Source of the DNA: an archaeon
GTDB taxonomy: Archaea > Micrarchaeota > Micrarchaeia > Norongarragalinales > SBBD01
Assembly (NCBI GenBank): GCA_005239845.1
Contig: SBBD01000185.1
Coordinates: 1-5,224 of the forward strand
DNA length: 5,224 nt
Direction: 5' to 3'
Shown: piece by piece, positions 4,960 to 5,224 of the stretch
How positions within the stretch are numbered: the first letter of the stretch is position 1
Layout: every line of letters starts with the position of its first letter
Translations under genes and position numbers: made by a program
The notes under the pieces: model-generated
Database searches by the model: none
Seen by the model: the letters and a program-made list of their open reading frames with translations, nothing else
What the model was told of the DNA's origin: nothing

Positions 4960-5224
4960 TCAAGGAAACAAGACCACTTTCCCGCAGTGGCCGCTCTCCA
5001 TGAGCTCGAACGCCTTCTCGTACTCCTCGAGCTTGAACCGGTGCGTCACAATCTTTTTCAGGTCGACTTTTTTGCTCGCCAGCAGGTCCTTTACCTTGTG
5101 CCACGTGTCAAAAAGTTTCCTTCCGTTGATTCCTCTTACGGTCGCCTGCTTGAACACGATGGCGTTCGTGATGTCGAGCGTGACCGGCTGGCCGAACACG
5201 CCCAAAATGGCGGCACTTCCTCCG
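4960..5224 (-). CDS. tdh: L-threonine 3-dehydrogenase, C-terminal part (partial)
   Basis: The frame is open from the right edge to the TGA at 4960-4962, giving the last 87 residues of a zinc-dependent medium-chain dehydrogenase. The enzyme oxidises L-threonine with NAD+ to 2-amino-3-ketobutyrate in the cytoplasm. Visible residues match the end of threonine dehydrogenases closely: GGSAAILGVFG (the strand after the Rossmann fold), IVFKQATVRGINGRKLFDTW with the characteristic GR-x-x-F-x-TW signature, ITHRF-like VTHRF, and the closing FELMESGHCGKVVLFP. Full-length relatives have roughly 340-350 residues, so about three quarters of the protein, including the zinc and most of the NAD site, lies beyond the window. 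Other medium-chain dehydrogenases share the general fold, but the GR-x-x-F-x-TW segment favours threonine dehydrogenase. A TTG at 5205 is internal and not a start. Confidence 0.88.
   Translation of the reverse strand, partial: GGSAAILGVFGQPVTLDITNAIVFKQATVRGINGRKLFDTWHKVKDLLASKKVDLKKIVTHRFKLEEYEKAFELMESGHCGKVVLFP

Noticed and set aside
4922..5104. Overlapping small minus-strand frame within the threonine dehydrogenase region
   Set aside because: It lies in another frame over the coding sequence of a clearly recognisable dehydrogenase C-terminus and has no protein-like features.

Overview
The window most likely comes from an archaeon. It carries a mevalonate kinase of archaeal type. AT-rich TATA-like boxes, rather than bacterial -35/-10 pairs, lie about 26-28 bp upstream of several start codons, and convincing Shine-Dalgarno sites are absent. 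The two surface proteins have signal peptides followed by beta-rich, Gly/Thr/Pro-linked ectodomains, a style common in archaea, including DPANN and related lineages. That finer placement is a guess. Genes are packed tightly; the longest gap is about 118 bp, so no long non-coding stretch exists.

Layout: (1) positions 1-1596, minus strand: a large secreted protein, cut by the left edge, with two tandem copies of an Ig-like 'YWG' domain and an unrecognised cysteine-containing C-terminal part. (2) 1657-2433, minus: a HAD-superfamily (subfamily IA-like) phosphatase. (3) 2553-3710, minus: a membrane lipoprotein with an LppM/DUF3153-like C-terminal domain, a second C-terminal membrane anchor and a Pro/Ala tail. 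(4) 3711-3825: a divergent promoter region. (5) 3826-4875, plus: mevalonate kinase. (6) 4876-4959: a short convergent gap holding a regular array of TAACC/GGTTA inverted repeats with 21-bp spacing. (7) 4960-5224, minus: the C-terminal 87 residues of L-threonine 3-dehydrogenase, cut by the right edge.

The three minus-strand genes (lipoprotein, HAD, secreted protein) run in the same direction with gaps of 119 and 60 bp. They could be partly co-transcribed, although the HAD gene and the secreted-protein gene each have their own possible promoter. Two of the three encode cell-surface products. Mevalonate kinase makes mevalonate-5-phosphate for isoprenoid (archaeal lipid) synthesis, and threonine dehydrogenase acts in threonine breakdown; neither is obviously linked to the surface proteins. 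I see no mobile element, CRISPR array, tRNA or rRNA. The most unusual items are the two surface proteins and the dyad array at 4886-4927. Nothing here clearly forms a new defence or mobile system.
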